Shown here piece by piece: positions 6,494 to 14,181 of a stretch of DNA of 20,412 nucleotides. The stretch comes from JBDREF01 sp043820045 (GTDB lineage: Bacteria > Planctomycetota > Phycisphaerae > Sedimentisphaerales > Anaerobacaceae). The notes under the pieces were generated by a model. It was not told the origin of the DNA, searched no databases, and saw nothing but the letters and a program-made list of their open reading frames with translations. Position 1 is the first letter of the stretch; each line of letters opens with the position of its first letter. The translations under genes were made by a program, and so were the position numbers. Location of the stretch: positions 1 to 20,412 of the forward strand of contig JBDREF010000371.1 of NCBI GenBank assembly GCA_043820045.1, read 5' to 3'.

Positions 6494-7411
6494 TTAGAAG
6501 TTTCTTACGTATTCAAGGAATTTCTCGGCGGTTCTGTCCAGATTTTCGATGTCGCCTCCGCCTTCCAGCACTGCGCACATTTCATAGCCGATATATCCCT
6601 GATAGCCTATCTCTTTTAGGCTGTTGAAAAAGGTCTCGTAGTCGAGGAATCCATCTGCCATCGGCACGGCTCGAATGAGGCTTTCCTGCTGCGCAAAGTT
6701 TATCAGGTCGGCCTGATAGCGATATCTCGGCAGGCGTACATACTGGGCTGCGGTTGTGTGGACGATGAAAGGCTTCATTTTCAAGACCGAAGCCCGGATA
6801 TCCTCCGGGCTCAGGCCCAGCAGCGCCGGAGTCCAGAGATCGAAAGCGGCCTTGACGTTCGGCAGATCGACCTCATTGAGCAGCCAGTACATAGTATCAT
6901 GGTGAGATGCAATATCGTGATGATTCTGCACGGCGAGCGTCACGCCATACTCGGCCGCCCTGTGACCGGCGAGCTTCAACCCTTCGACCACCAGGGCGTA
7001 CTGCTTGTCGAAAGGCACGCCGGGCCGTTCGTAGCCGGTAAATACCCGCACCATGCCGGTGCCCAAGTCTCGCGCCAATTCGGCCAACTGGCCGACATAA
7101 CAAGCCTGAATTTCCACATTGGGAATATCGCCTTTCTCAATTCCCGCGGTAAAATCCGTATAGCCGGCCAGGCAGACCAGTTCGAGGCCGAGGCTCTCGA
7201 TTTTGCCACGCAGCCTCTTGCGGGCGGCCGTATCGTAATCGAGGGCGGATACGTGGGGTCTCTTGGCCATCAGCATTACGCCTTCAAATCCGAGCTGCTT
7301 CGCCTTGTCAAGAAACTCATCGACATTCAATCGGGCCTGTCCCCGCCAAAAACCGGCATAGCTGACGGAATGCAGACACGTCCTGGCCTTGAAATTCTTC
7401 GGGTTACTCAT
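6494..7411 (-). CDS. Cytoplasmic sugar phosphate isomerase/epimerase-like TIM-barrel protein
   Basis: This 305-residue protein has no signal peptide and the same TIM-barrel plan as its convergent neighbour. Predicted ligands are D191 (AAFDLWTP), H218 (FIVHTTA) and E277 (IGYEMC). The position that normally holds the first metal-binding glutamate is glutamine, Q162, in LAVQNHHD. Some branches of the family have such a QNH motif, so the protein may still be active with changed metal or substrate preference. SD AAAGAG lies 7 bases before the ATG. Sequence similarity to the exported isomerase is low, so this is not a recent duplicate. A role in interconverting keto-sugars released from glycosides is inferred from family and context. 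Confidence 0.85.
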   Translation of the reverse strand: MSNPKNFKARTCLHSVSYAGFWRGQARLNVDEFLDKAKQLGFEGVMLMAKRPHVSALDYDTAARKRLRGKIESLGLELVCLAGYTDFTAGIEKGDIPNVEIQACYVGQLAELARDLGTGMVRVFTGYERPGVPFDKQYALVVEGLKLAGHRAAEYGVTLAVQNHHDIASHHDTMYWLLNEVDLPNVKAAFDLWTPALLGLSPEDIRASVLKMKPFIVHTTAAQYVRLPRYRYQADLINFAQQESLIRAVPMADGFLDYETFFNSLKEIGYQGYIGYEMCAVLEGGGDIENLDRTAEKFLEYVRNF

Positions 7412-7492
7412 AGCAACTCTTTCGCTAAAATGCCTGTGTGATAAGAACCTCTATAAAGATGGCTAAACCCAAGGCAAGCCCCAAATAAGGAC

Positions 7493-7521
7493 TTGACTGT
7501 GCCGCAAACAGCCTTTACAGT
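7493..7521 (+). promoter_or_regulatory. Candidate promoter of the FHA gene
   Basis: TTGACT (7493-7498) and TACAGT (7516-7521) are 17 bases apart, matching consensus in 5/6 and 4/6 positions. Transcription would start about 80 bases before the FHA start codon. A second weaker pair, TTGTGG and TATATC, also 17 bases apart, lies around 7551-7579. Confidence 0.4.
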
Positions 7522-7606
7522 AGTGGTCGCTCGGTATTATGTCAAGACGATTGTGGATTTTTGCCGGGTCATGTATATCCGCAAGTATCTATAACAAGGA
7601 GTGGCA

Positions 7607-7978
7607 ATGGCTTCTATTATCGTGACCTCGGGAGAGCAAAAGGGCGAGTATCTGCCGCTCGGCAGGCGCACAAACGTAATCGGAAGAGCCGAGGCCCTTC
7701 CAATGCAGATCCTGGACGACATGGTTTCTCGTAAGCATCTGCGAATAAAGTACGATGAGAAGACAAACCAGCACTGTGCCGAAGATATGAACAGCAGGCA
7801 CGGAGTGCTCATCAACAATCTGAAAATATCCGAGCCGACTGTTTTGAGAGAAGGCGATCAAATCTCTATCGGCCAGACGACACTTATGTTCACCGAAGAA
7901 GATTTCGATGATCGTGAAAGTGCTCTGGCGCATTACAAAAAGGTCGGCGAGCGGCAGCGTCCTACATTGATTGAGTGA
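7607..7978 (+). CDS. Small stand-alone FHA-domain protein
   Basis: A 123-residue protein made almost entirely of one forkhead-associated domain. It shows GR at 24-25 of the domain start (VIGRAE), the SRKH loop (DDMVSRKHLRI), the NSRHGVLIN segment and the final strand EGDQISIGQTTLMF. FHA domains bind phosphothreonine peptides, so it is probably an adaptor reading Ser/Thr kinase signals; kinases of that type are common in planctomycetes. No kinase gene is visible nearby. I take the ATG at 7607 because AAGGAG (7596-7601) precedes it; a GTG at 7601 overlaps that ribosome site. About 23 residues follow the domain and carry no recognisable motif. It is monocistronic, convergent with murA and separated from it by a hairpin. 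Confidence 0.88.
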   Translation: MASIIVTSGEQKGEYLPLGRRTNVIGRAEALPMQILDDMVSRKHLRIKYDEKTNQHCAEDMNSRHGVLINNLKISEPTVLREGDQISIGQTTLMFTEEDFDDRESALAHYKKVGERQRPTLIE

Positions 7979-8025
7979 GAAGCCGTGAAGCTCTTACCCG
8001 CCGGAGCCTGGTATTCGGCTGGCTT

Positions 8026-8051
8026 CCCAAACGCGGTTAGTCGCGTTTGGG
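8026..8051. terminator. Bidirectional stem-loop between convergent FHA and murA genes
   Basis: CCCAAACGCG and CGCGTTTGGG form a perfect 10-bp stem with a GTTAGT loop. It lies 47 bases after the FHA stop and 7 bases after the murA stop on the other strand. No U-tract follows on either strand, so termination may be rho-assisted, or the hairpin may protect both 3' ends. Confidence 0.6.
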
Positions 8052-8058
8052 GTCCCCA

Positions 8059-9327
8059 TCAAACCTTCTCGCGGGTAATTTTAGCGCCGAGGGGGTTGAG
8101 CCTCTCTTCGATTCTTTCATACCCGCGGTCTATATGATAGACCCTGTCAATTACCGTTGTTCCTTCCGCCGCCAGGCCGGCCAGAACCAGTGCCGCCGAT
8201 GCGCGCAGGTCCGAAGCCATCACCGGAGCGGCTATCAGTTGCCTGACGCCGGCCACGATAACCGTCGGGCCCTCCTTGCGCAGATTCGCCGCCATTCGAT
8301 TCAGTTCCGCAACGTGCATAAACCTGTCTGGAAAGACTTTTTCGATGATGATGCTGTTTCCCTCGGCGAGCGACAGAAGAGCCATGAACTGAGCCTGCAA
8401 ATCGGTTGGGAAACCAGGATGCGGCTGAGTCGTGATGTCGGTAGGTTTCAGCGGGCCTCGCCGGGCGACAACACAGCCGCCGTTTTCCGCCTCGACTGTC
8501 ACGCCGATACTCCTGAGCCTGTCAACGACAGCCATCATATCGTCCAGCCGGCAGTTCTGAAGCCGCAACTCGCTTTCGGTAATGGCGGCGGCGACCATAA
8601 ACGTCCCGGCCTCAATCCTGTCCGGAAGCACCGTGAACCGGACCGGCCGCAACTGGCTGACCCCTTCGATCATCAGTCGAGGCGAGCCGATGCCCGTTAT
8701 CTTTGCACCCATCTCGTTCAGGCAGTTTGCCAGGTCCGCTATTTCCGGCTCGCACGCAGCCGACTCGATGACAGTCCGGCCCTTTGCCAGAGTCGCAGCC
8801 ATCAGTACATTCGCCGTACCGAGCACGGTAGAGCCGAACGGCCCGCCCATGAAGATGTCCTTGCCTGTCAGTCCGTTCGGAGCTTCGGCGATGATGTAGC
8901 CGTTCTTGAGATGGATTCTTGCTCCAAGCTCTTGCAGACCCTTGAGGTGAAGGTTGACCGGCCGGTCGCCGATCGCGCAGCCGCCCGGCATGGAAACCTC
9001 GGCTCTGCCGCAGCGGGCAAGCAGCGGGCCGAGTATGCAGATGCTCGCACGCATCCTGCGAACGACCTCATACTCGCCGACCGGATTGTCAATTACCGTC
9101 GAATCTATACACAATGCGTCGTCCGGATCACGCGTGAGCTGACAGCCGAGCCGGCCGAGCAGCTCGGAACATACGGAAATGTCGGAAAGGCGCGGCACCC
9201 CTTTGAAATAAGATTTGCCGCCGGCCAGAATTGCGGCCGCCATTATCGGCAGAGAAGCGTTTTTTGAGCCGTTCACCCTGACACTGCCGGAAAGCCGGGC
9301 CGGTCCTTCGACGCGAAATACATCCAT
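8059..9327 (-). CDS. murA: UDP-N-acetylglucosamine 1-carboxyvinyltransferase
   Basis: MurA transfers enolpyruvate from phosphoenolpyruvate to UDP-GlcNAc, the first committed step of peptidoglycan synthesis in the cytoplasm. The 422-residue length is normal. Visible signatures are the N-terminal K22-N23 pair (VNGSKNASLPIMAA), the active-site loop with C117 (MPGGCAIGDRPVNLHL, equivalent to E. coli C115), FPTDLQAQ with the catalytic Asp, and ASDLRASAALVLAGL near the C-terminus. Because the loop cysteine is present, the enzyme should be sensitive to fosfomycin-type inactivation. The frame extends to 9393, but the ATG at 9327 begins the conserved MDVFRVEGP and has an SD-like AAAGGA, about 9 bases upstream. 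Its presence supports a peptidoglycan-containing cell wall, as now accepted for planctomycetes. It is a single-gene unit, divergent from the CPBP protease. Confidence 0.95.
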   Translation of the reverse strand: MDVFRVEGPARLSGSVRVNGSKNASLPIMAAAILAGGKSYFKGVPRLSDISVCSELLGRLGCQLTRDPDDALCIDSTVIDNPVGEYEVVRRMRASICILGPLLARCGRAEVSMPGGCAIGDRPVNLHLKGLQELGARIHLKNGYIIAEAPNGLTGKDIFMGGPFGSTVLGTANVLMAATLAKGRTVIESAACEPEIADLANCLNEMGAKITGIGSPRLMIEGVSQLRPVRFTVLPDRIEAGTFMVAAAITESELRLQNCRLDDMMAVVDRLRSIGVTVEAENGGCVVARRGPLKPTDITTQPHPGFPTDLQAQFMALLSLAEGNSIIIEKVFPDRFMHVAELNRMAANLRKEGPTVIVAGVRQLIAAPVMASDLRASAALVLAGLAAEGTTVIDRVYHIDRGYERIEERLNPLGAKITREKV

Positions 9328-9340
9328 AGCTTCTTTTCCT

Positions 9341-9369
9341 TTGACAACTGGCGGTTGAAAACTGACAAT
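9341..9369 (+). promoter_or_regulatory. Candidate promoter of the CPBP protease gene
   Basis: TTGACA (9341-9346, perfect -35) and GACAAT (9364-9369, 4/6 for -10) are 17 bases apart, leaving a leader of about 28 bases before the start codon. The stretch also contains three related TGACAACTG/TGAAAACTG/TGACAATTG units, so part of the match may come from a short local repeat. It lies in the 76-bp gap between the divergent murA and protease genes. Confidence 0.45.
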
Positions 9370-9403
9370 TGCGCGATAGTAAATGCTGCGCACCGATTAG
9401 TCA

Positions 9404-10246
9404 ATGAAATTCGTTGAGGCCACAATTACAATTTCAACCGAGAACATCATTTGTCTCATAGGTCTGACCCTGCTGGGCTGTTGGCTGCTCAGAACATCTC
9501 TCGGCAAAAAAGCTCTGGCCGATTCAGTGCCACGCCGAAACAACGTGCCCGGTTACATGCCCGTAGTCCTGCTCTTGATCTGGTTCGGGCCCGTTCAAAT
9601 GGCAACATTGATAGCACAGGAACTGGCGGCAGACCCGCAGAGCTGGCAAAGTGTTCTCGTAGGCAAGATCGTTTTCTGTATCGCCGCAACAGCGACAGCC
9701 GTCTTCATAATTCTCCTGGCAAGAGCCCATTTCGCCAGACGGCTGAACGGTTTCGGCCTCGACATCAGAACTATTCTCAGGGATATTCCCGCCGCTATTG
9801 TGAACCTGTTGGCCGTCTGCCCGCTCATGTTCGCAGTGATAAGACTGACGATGTTCGTAGGTCAATTCTTCCAGGGCGGCGAATACCAGATGCAGCGGCA
9901 TGAGGAACTCGAACTGATCGCTGCTCGTCCGGAGCTGCCGCTTCGGATCGTGATTTTTGTCGCCACCGCCGTATTGGTGCCGGTGCTCGAAGAGCTGATG
10001 TTTCGGGGATTCCTCCAGACAATGATACGCTCGTTTTTCAAAGCCGGAAACGGAGCCTGGCCTGCAATCGCAATTACATCGTGGTTGTTCGCTATGCTGC
10101 ATGCTGATGCGAGCCACTGGCCGGCGCTGTTTGTGTTGGGTGCGTGTATGGGCTATTCTTATGAAAAGAGCGGCTCTTTATTCCGGCCTATTTTTATCCA
10201 CGCGATCTTTAACGCAACAAGCGTGATGGCGGCCATGAATCTTTAG
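9404..10246 (+). CDS. CPBP-family intramembrane metalloprotease (Rce1/Abi type)
   Basis: A 280-residue, strongly hydrophobic protein with about seven to eight membrane segments. The CPBP (ABI, PF02517-like) motifs are all present near the C-terminus: E196-E197-x3-R201 (LEELMFRGFL), H233 (FAMLHAD) and H266-x3-N270 (HAIFNA). These residues form the metal and catalytic site in Rce1-like proteases. Bacterial members act in membrane protein maturation, bacteriocin self-immunity or unknown processes; the substrate cannot be predicted. No convincing SD precedes the ATG, but a candidate promoter lies close upstream, so initiation may be SD-independent. The next gene (GH97) begins 43 bases downstream on the same strand with its own SD, so co-transcription is possible although the functions look unrelated. 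Confidence 0.9.
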   Translation: MKFVEATITISTENIICLIGLTLLGCWLLRTSLGKKALADSVPRRNNVPGYMPVVLLLIWFGPVQMATLIAQELAADPQSWQSVLVGKIVFCIAATATAVFIILLARAHFARRLNGFGLDIRTILRDIPAAIVNLLAVCPLMFAVIRLTMFVGQFFQGGEYQMQRHEELELIAARPELPLRIVIFVATAVLVPVLEELMFRGFLQTMIRSFFKAGNGAWPAIAITSWLFAMLHADASHWPALFVLGACMGYSYEKSGSLFRPIFIHAIFNATSVMAAMNL

Positions 10247-10289
10247 TCTTAATTTGACAAGTGTGATTATCACCAAGGTGGAGAGCATC

Positions 10290-12275
10290 ATGCACGAAAA
10301 GATAGATAACTACCACTCGACAACTCCCTTAAGGCCATTAGGTATCCTGTGCGTTTCCGTGGTATTCCTCTTGTTCATCGCGGCCGCTGACGCGGAGCAC
10401 AGAATCGAATCGCCGGATGGAAACATCGTTGTTACTTTCGATCTCAAAGATATTGGCGACCGGACGGGCTGTCTGACCTATACCGTAGGCTATAAGGGAC
10501 AGCTCGTTGTTGCTGATTCACGTCTGGGCCTGGTTCTGGAGGGTGATGATTCACTGGAGGCCGGATTCGATATCGTGAACATCTCCCGGAGCAGTCATGA
10601 CGAAACGTATTCGCCCGTTTATGCAGAGCGAGAGACGATTCGGGACAACTACAATCAGCTTGTCGTGGAGCTGAAAGAAAGCCAGCCCCCCCACCGACTG
10701 CTTCACCTGACGTTTCGCGCGTATGACGAGGGCGCTGCGTTTTGTTATACCATTCCGCAGCAAGATACATTGATACGCTTACGTCTCTCGGCGGAGAAAA
10801 CGCAGTTCCGCTTCACCGCCGACCATACGGCATACGCCACGTATTCGGCTCAGGGCGAATACAGCAAAGTACCGCTCAGCGAAATCAAAGACAATTGCGA
10901 AAGGCCGCTTACAATCCAGATCAGTGACGGGCCTTTTGTAGCGGTGGCCGAGGCGAGGCTGGTAGATTATGCCCGAATGCGATTATCGCCTGATAAAGAC
11001 CGGCCGCATACGCTTGTAAGCTCGTTGGACAGCGAGGTTGAGTCTGCGGTGCCACTGACGACACCGTGGCGCGTTGTGATGGTCGCCGGTACACCCGGCG
11101 AGTTACTCGAACGCAATTATCTTATCCTGAACCTGAATGAGCCGTGTGCCATCAGCGATACATCATGGATCAAGCCCGGCAAAGTTATCCGCGAAGTCAC
11201 CTTGACTACCGCCGGCGGCAAGGCGTGCGTCGATTTTGCCGCCGAGCACAATTTGCAGTATGTCGAATTCGACGCCGGCTGGTACGGCCACGAGTACAGC
11301 GACGAATCCGACGCCGCCACTGTTTCCGTCGATCCGAAACGCTCGAAAGGTCCGCTCGACCTGTACCATGTCATCGACTACGCAAAGAAACGCGGCATCG
11401 GAATCATACTCTATGTCAACCGCAAGGCGCTGGAGCGGCAAATTGATGAGGTTCTGCCGCTTTATGAAAAATGGGGCGTCAAAGGCGTCAAATACGGCTT
11501 CGTTCAGGTTGGCTCACAGCGCTGGACGGCATGGCTTCACGAGGCCGTTCGCAAGGCGGCCGAACATCACCTCATGGTCGATATACACGACGAGTACCGC
11601 CCGACCGGATACAGCCGGACTTATCCGAATCTGATGACGCAGGAGGGCATCCGGGGCGACGAAACCAAACCTTCGAACAACCTGACTCTGACCATTCTGT
11701 TTACCCGGATGTTAGCCGGTGCGGCGGACAATACGATTTGCTACTACGACCGGCGGGTCGATGAGAATGCAAGCCACGCCTACCAACTGGCCAAGAGCGT
11801 TTGTTTCTACAGTCCCTGGCAATTTATCTACTGGTACGACCGGCCGGGCGGTTCTCCACGAAAGGCCGGCGGCGCGGGCGGCGGTAATAACGTCATCGGC
11901 GATGAGCCGGAGCTGGAGTTCTTCGATCACGTCCCCACGGTCTGGGACGATACAAGAGTCCTGCACGGCCAAATCGGGCAATACGCTGTCCTCGCCCGCC
12001 GTTCGGGAGAGAGCTGGTTCATCGGCTGCATGAACGCAGATGACACGCACACGTTCGAGATTCCGTTAGGCTTTTTGGATAATGGCCGGCAGTATGTCGC
12101 TCATATCTACACCGACGACTCCGCCATACCCACGCGGACCCACGTGAAAATCAGCCGATACATCGTGGATTCGTCGTCGATCCTAAAAGCGGAACTACCC
12201 GCGCGCGGCGGCCAGGCAATAAGAATCGTCCCGGCCACGCCGAAGGATGCTAAAACGTATCCCAAATATCAATGA
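10290..12275 (+). CDS. Secreted glycoside hydrolase family 97 enzyme
   Basis: A 661-residue protein with a signal peptide (hydrophobic stretch GILCVSVVFLLFIAAADA, residues 18-35), the N-terminal GH97 beta-sandwich (IESPDGNIVVTFDL onward), the TIM-barrel core and a C-terminal beta domain ending in LPARGGQAIRI. Core signatures are EFDAGWYG, GVKGVKYGFVQVGSQRW, VDIHDEYRPTG, RTYPNLMTQEGIRGDE and the tail motif PSNNLTLTILFTRMLAGAADNT. GH97 enzymes act on alpha-glucosides or alpha-galactosides. Retaining members have an Asp nucleophile in VKVDF; here the matching position is G403 (VKYGF), as in inverting SusB-type enzymes. Candidate catalytic or calcium-binding acids are D434, E435, E452 and E458. 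The frame opens at 10254, but the ATG at 10290 has GGAG 6 bases upstream. Specificity is not determined from sequence. Confidence 0.92.
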   Translation: MHEKIDNYHSTTPLRPLGILCVSVVFLLFIAAADAEHRIESPDGNIVVTFDLKDIGDRTGCLTYTVGYKGQLVVADSRLGLVLEGDDSLEAGFDIVNISRSSHDETYSPVYAERETIRDNYNQLVVELKESQPPHRLLHLTFRAYDEGAAFCYTIPQQDTLIRLRLSAEKTQFRFTADHTAYATYSAQGEYSKVPLSEIKDNCERPLTIQISDGPFVAVAEARLVDYARMRLSPDKDRPHTLVSSLDSEVESAVPLTTPWRVVMVAGTPGELLERNYLILNLNEPCAISDTSWIKPGKVIREVTLTTAGGKACVDFAAEHNLQYVEFDAGWYGHEYSDESDAATVSVDPKRSKGPLDLYHVIDYAKKRGIGIILYVNRKALERQIDEVLPLYEKWGVKGVKYGFVQVGSQRWTAWLHEAVRKAAEHHLMVDIHDEYRPTGYSRTYPNLMTQEGIRGDETKPSNNLTLTILFTRMLAGAADNTICYYDRRVDENASHAYQLAKSVCFYSPWQFIYWYDRPGGSPRKAGGAGGGNNVIGDEPELEFFDHVPTVWDDTRVLHGQIGQYAVLARRSGESWFIGCMNADDTHTFEIPLGFLDNGRQYVAHIYTDDSAIPTRTHVKISRYIVDSSSILKAELPARGGQAIRIVPATPKDAKTYPKYQ

Positions 12276-12309
12276 CTGCCCAAAAGAACTGTAGCCATCT
12301 TCCCACTAA

Positions 12310-12347
12310 GCACGTAGTCCTTTTGATTAATCAAAAGGACTATGTGC
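12310..12347. terminator. 38-bp near-perfect palindrome after the GH97 gene
   Basis: The sequence reads GCACGTAGTCCTTTTGATT followed by its reverse complement with a single mismatch (18 of 19 pairs; the odd pair is G-U in plus-strand RNA). It lies 34 bases after the GH97 stop and is followed by CTTCTTGC. It could end GH97 transcription, serve as a protein-binding palindrome, or be a copy of a dispersed palindromic repeat. Confidence 0.6.
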
Positions 12348-12387
12348 CTTCTTGCTGGCCATGTCCTCAATACCGGCGAGCCGCTTT

Positions 12388-12460
12388 GTCATTCGCAGCC
12401 CTTCCTTTGTAATCCTGAGTAAAGCAAAGGACTTCAGCGCTTCACAGATTCTTCGGCTGC
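12388..12460. repeat. Dispersed repeat of the 'GTAATCCTGAG..AAAGGAC' type
   Basis: The stretch containing TTTGTAATCCTGAGTAAAGC and AGATTCTTCGG resembles a short interspersed repeat common in many environmental bacterial genomes. In one frame it translates to the well-known spurious peptide VILSKAKDFSASQILR. It fills the gap between the convergent GH97 and PHP genes, and I see no gene in this gap. Confidence 0.6.
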
Positions 12461-12479
12461 GGCCTATACCTGTCCTTGA

Positions 12480-12502
12480 GCGCTGCCAAGGAACGGCAGC
12501 GC
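12480..12502 (-). terminator. Stem-loop directly after the PHP-protein stop codon
   Basis: GCGCTGCC and GGCAGCGC form an 8-bp GC-rich stem with a 7-base loop, starting 2 bases after the minus-strand stop codon. No U-run follows, so it may terminate weakly or protect the 3' end of the GH116-PHP transcript. Confidence 0.5.
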
Positions 12503-12503
12503 T

Positions 12504-14138
12504 TCACGACGTTGCCTTGCCGACGCGGGGCTCGACCCAGATCGGACTTGACCAGGCATACTGGTTGTTGGCCTGAACAACGCGCAGATAATACCAGTTC
12601 AGACCTTCGCCGTCGTCGTTATCGGAGATCTTGTATGACGTGTGGTAATGGTCGGCGAAGACGAGCCTGTGGAGCATCGCCGACTCCTTTGGAAAATCGC
12701 CGGAGAACAGCATCTCGCCGCTTTCGGCCAACTGTCGGAACGTCTGACTCAGTGACACGTTCGCAGGCTCATTCAACGAAATCTTGACGCGGGTGTCGGG
12801 CCCACCGCGTACTTTCAGGACTACAGCCTTGGTGGAAATGTCCTCGAACTGCTGACGCAGAGCCGTGAACGACTGGATGCGGAGATGCTTCTCGGAGCGT
12901 TCGAGTATTTTGTCCCGCCGACTTTCATCGAGCGGTCCGGCCTGAAAGCACGGCCGAACGTTTTCAAGCACGCCGCCGTCCAGTTCTATATTGATGTCCC
13001 AATCGCAGATTCGCGTCATATCCAGCGCGGGCCACGGCCCCCATCCGTATTCGAACCGCAACAGGACGGGCTCGGCCCAACTCTTGTCGGTCGCGACACG
13101 GTCCATCGGAAAATCGCGGTGAATCACGCGGTTGTTCTTCAGAATCTCGACCCTGTCGATCTGGTCCTGAGCAGTGACGGTAACCGCCAGCGCTCGCTGC
13201 CGGGTATAGGGAAGCTCGCAGCCCATGAGTCGGCCGTTCAGTTGAAAATCCACGGCGATGCGGTCGCCGGTAAGGGCGTAGGTCCGCCGATTCCGGATGG
13301 CGTCGAAAATCGCCTCCCGCGTCAGCTCGGTCGCAAGTACCGCCGCCAGGCCTTCGCGGTAGGCGCCCGGAAAGCCGAGATGGTCGTCCGTGCTGGCGAT
13401 CACACCGAGTCGATGGCCGTTCGCCAGGAAATGATGGAGCGTGTTTTGGGTCCAGCGCCCGCCTTCAGTGTGTCGAATGTATGGAGAGGATGCGCGGTCG
13501 TGCTCGGCGTTTCCCCACTCGGAAAACATTTCGATAACGGGCGAGACCTCAGGGTCCCGGCGCGCGAGATTGGCGCCGCGATGGCCGAGCCGATTAGCCG
13601 GATGATGAGGAATCAAAATCGCGCCCCGCTGCTTCGCGAACCGCTGGAATTCGCGCAGACTGTCGAACCGGACATACTCGGCGTCAAGGCCCGGGAAGAT
13701 GATATGATAATCGCCGAGACTGGTGGAATGCCACTCGAATCCGGCTATGGGGACGTACTTGCCGGGCTCGTCGTATTTGCGGACCGCGTCGAGAACCTCG
13801 GGCCAGCGTCTTTTCGTGACCTCGAACCCGTCGAGCCATTTCTTCTCGATATTGTTCTCGTAGTGGCCGATGTCGTGCCAGTAGCCGTGCGGCGTGAAGG
13901 CGAAGAAATCGAGATGCTCGCGTGCAATCTCAAAGGCCCTGCCGAGCGAGCCTCGCGCGTAGCCGACCTCGCTGTGATTGTGCAGATCGCCGAAGTAGAT
14001 GTTATAAGTGCCCGCTCGCGGCCGGTCAAACGAACTTGCCGCCGGACCTCGGGCCCGGGGCCGGGCTGGGGAGGCCAGCAGCAGCGACCCTGCCGCAGAA
14101 GCCCTTAGAAACTCGCGTCTTGTAATCGATGGCGCCAT
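12504..14138 (-). CDS. Tat-exported PHP/DUF3604-like metallohydrolase
   Basis: A 544-residue protein with a Tat signal (TRREFLRASAAGSLLLASPA, residues 6-25). Then comes a PHP-type metal site: YFGDLHNHSE with D51, H53 and H55, TPHGYWH, LIPHHPANR and STDDHLGFPGAYREG. The opening YFGDLHxHS is the hallmark of DUF3604 and related CehA/McbA-type hydrolases, which use two or three metal ions to hydrolyse esters or phosphoesters. Residues from about 300 on look like beta-domains (LNGRLMGCELPY, VEILKNNRVIHR, WYYLRVVQANNQYAWSSPIWV), typical of exported DUF3604 proteins. The frame continues to a TTG at 14159; the ATG at 14138 has AAAAGG about 7 bases upstream and is preferred. It starts 43 bp after the GH116 stop, so the two probably form an operon. 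The substrate is unknown. Confidence 0.85.
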   Translation of the reverse strand: MAPSITRREFLRASAAGSLLLASPARPRARGPAASSFDRPRAGTYNIYFGDLHNHSEVGYARGSLGRAFEIAREHLDFFAFTPHGYWHDIGHYENNIEKKWLDGFEVTKRRWPEVLDAVRKYDEPGKYVPIAGFEWHSTSLGDYHIIFPGLDAEYVRFDSLREFQRFAKQRGAILIPHHPANRLGHRGANLARRDPEVSPVIEMFSEWGNAEHDRASSPYIRHTEGGRWTQNTLHHFLANGHRLGVIASTDDHLGFPGAYREGLAAVLATELTREAIFDAIRNRRTYALTGDRIAVDFQLNGRLMGCELPYTRQRALAVTVTAQDQIDRVEILKNNRVIHRDFPMDRVATDKSWAEPVLLRFEYGWGPWPALDMTRICDWDINIELDGGVLENVRPCFQAGPLDESRRDKILERSEKHLRIQSFTALRQQFEDISTKAVVLKVRGGPDTRVKISLNEPANVSLSQTFRQLAESGEMLFSGDFPKESAMLHRLVFADHYHTSYKISDNDDGEGLNWYYLRVVQANNQYAWSSPIWVEPRVGKATS

Positions 14139-14181
14139 TTCAAACCTTTTGAAAAGCAAAAACTAATCGGTATTTGATCTT

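Noticed and set aside
8047..9267. 406-codon open frame on the plus strand
   Set aside because: It lies wholly antisense to murA, whose motifs are unmistakable. The translation is Arg/His/Pro-rich and low in recognisable structure, as expected from GC-rich antisense codons.
12352..12576. 74-codon open frame after GH97
   Set aside because: It encodes the familiar spurious VILSKAKDFSASQILR peptide from a dispersed repeat and overlaps the PHP gene end.
12885..14108. 407-codon open frame on the plus strand
   Set aside because: Antisense to the PHP/DUF3604-like gene, with no ribosome site or recognisable motif. Long antisense frames recur here because of codon bias.
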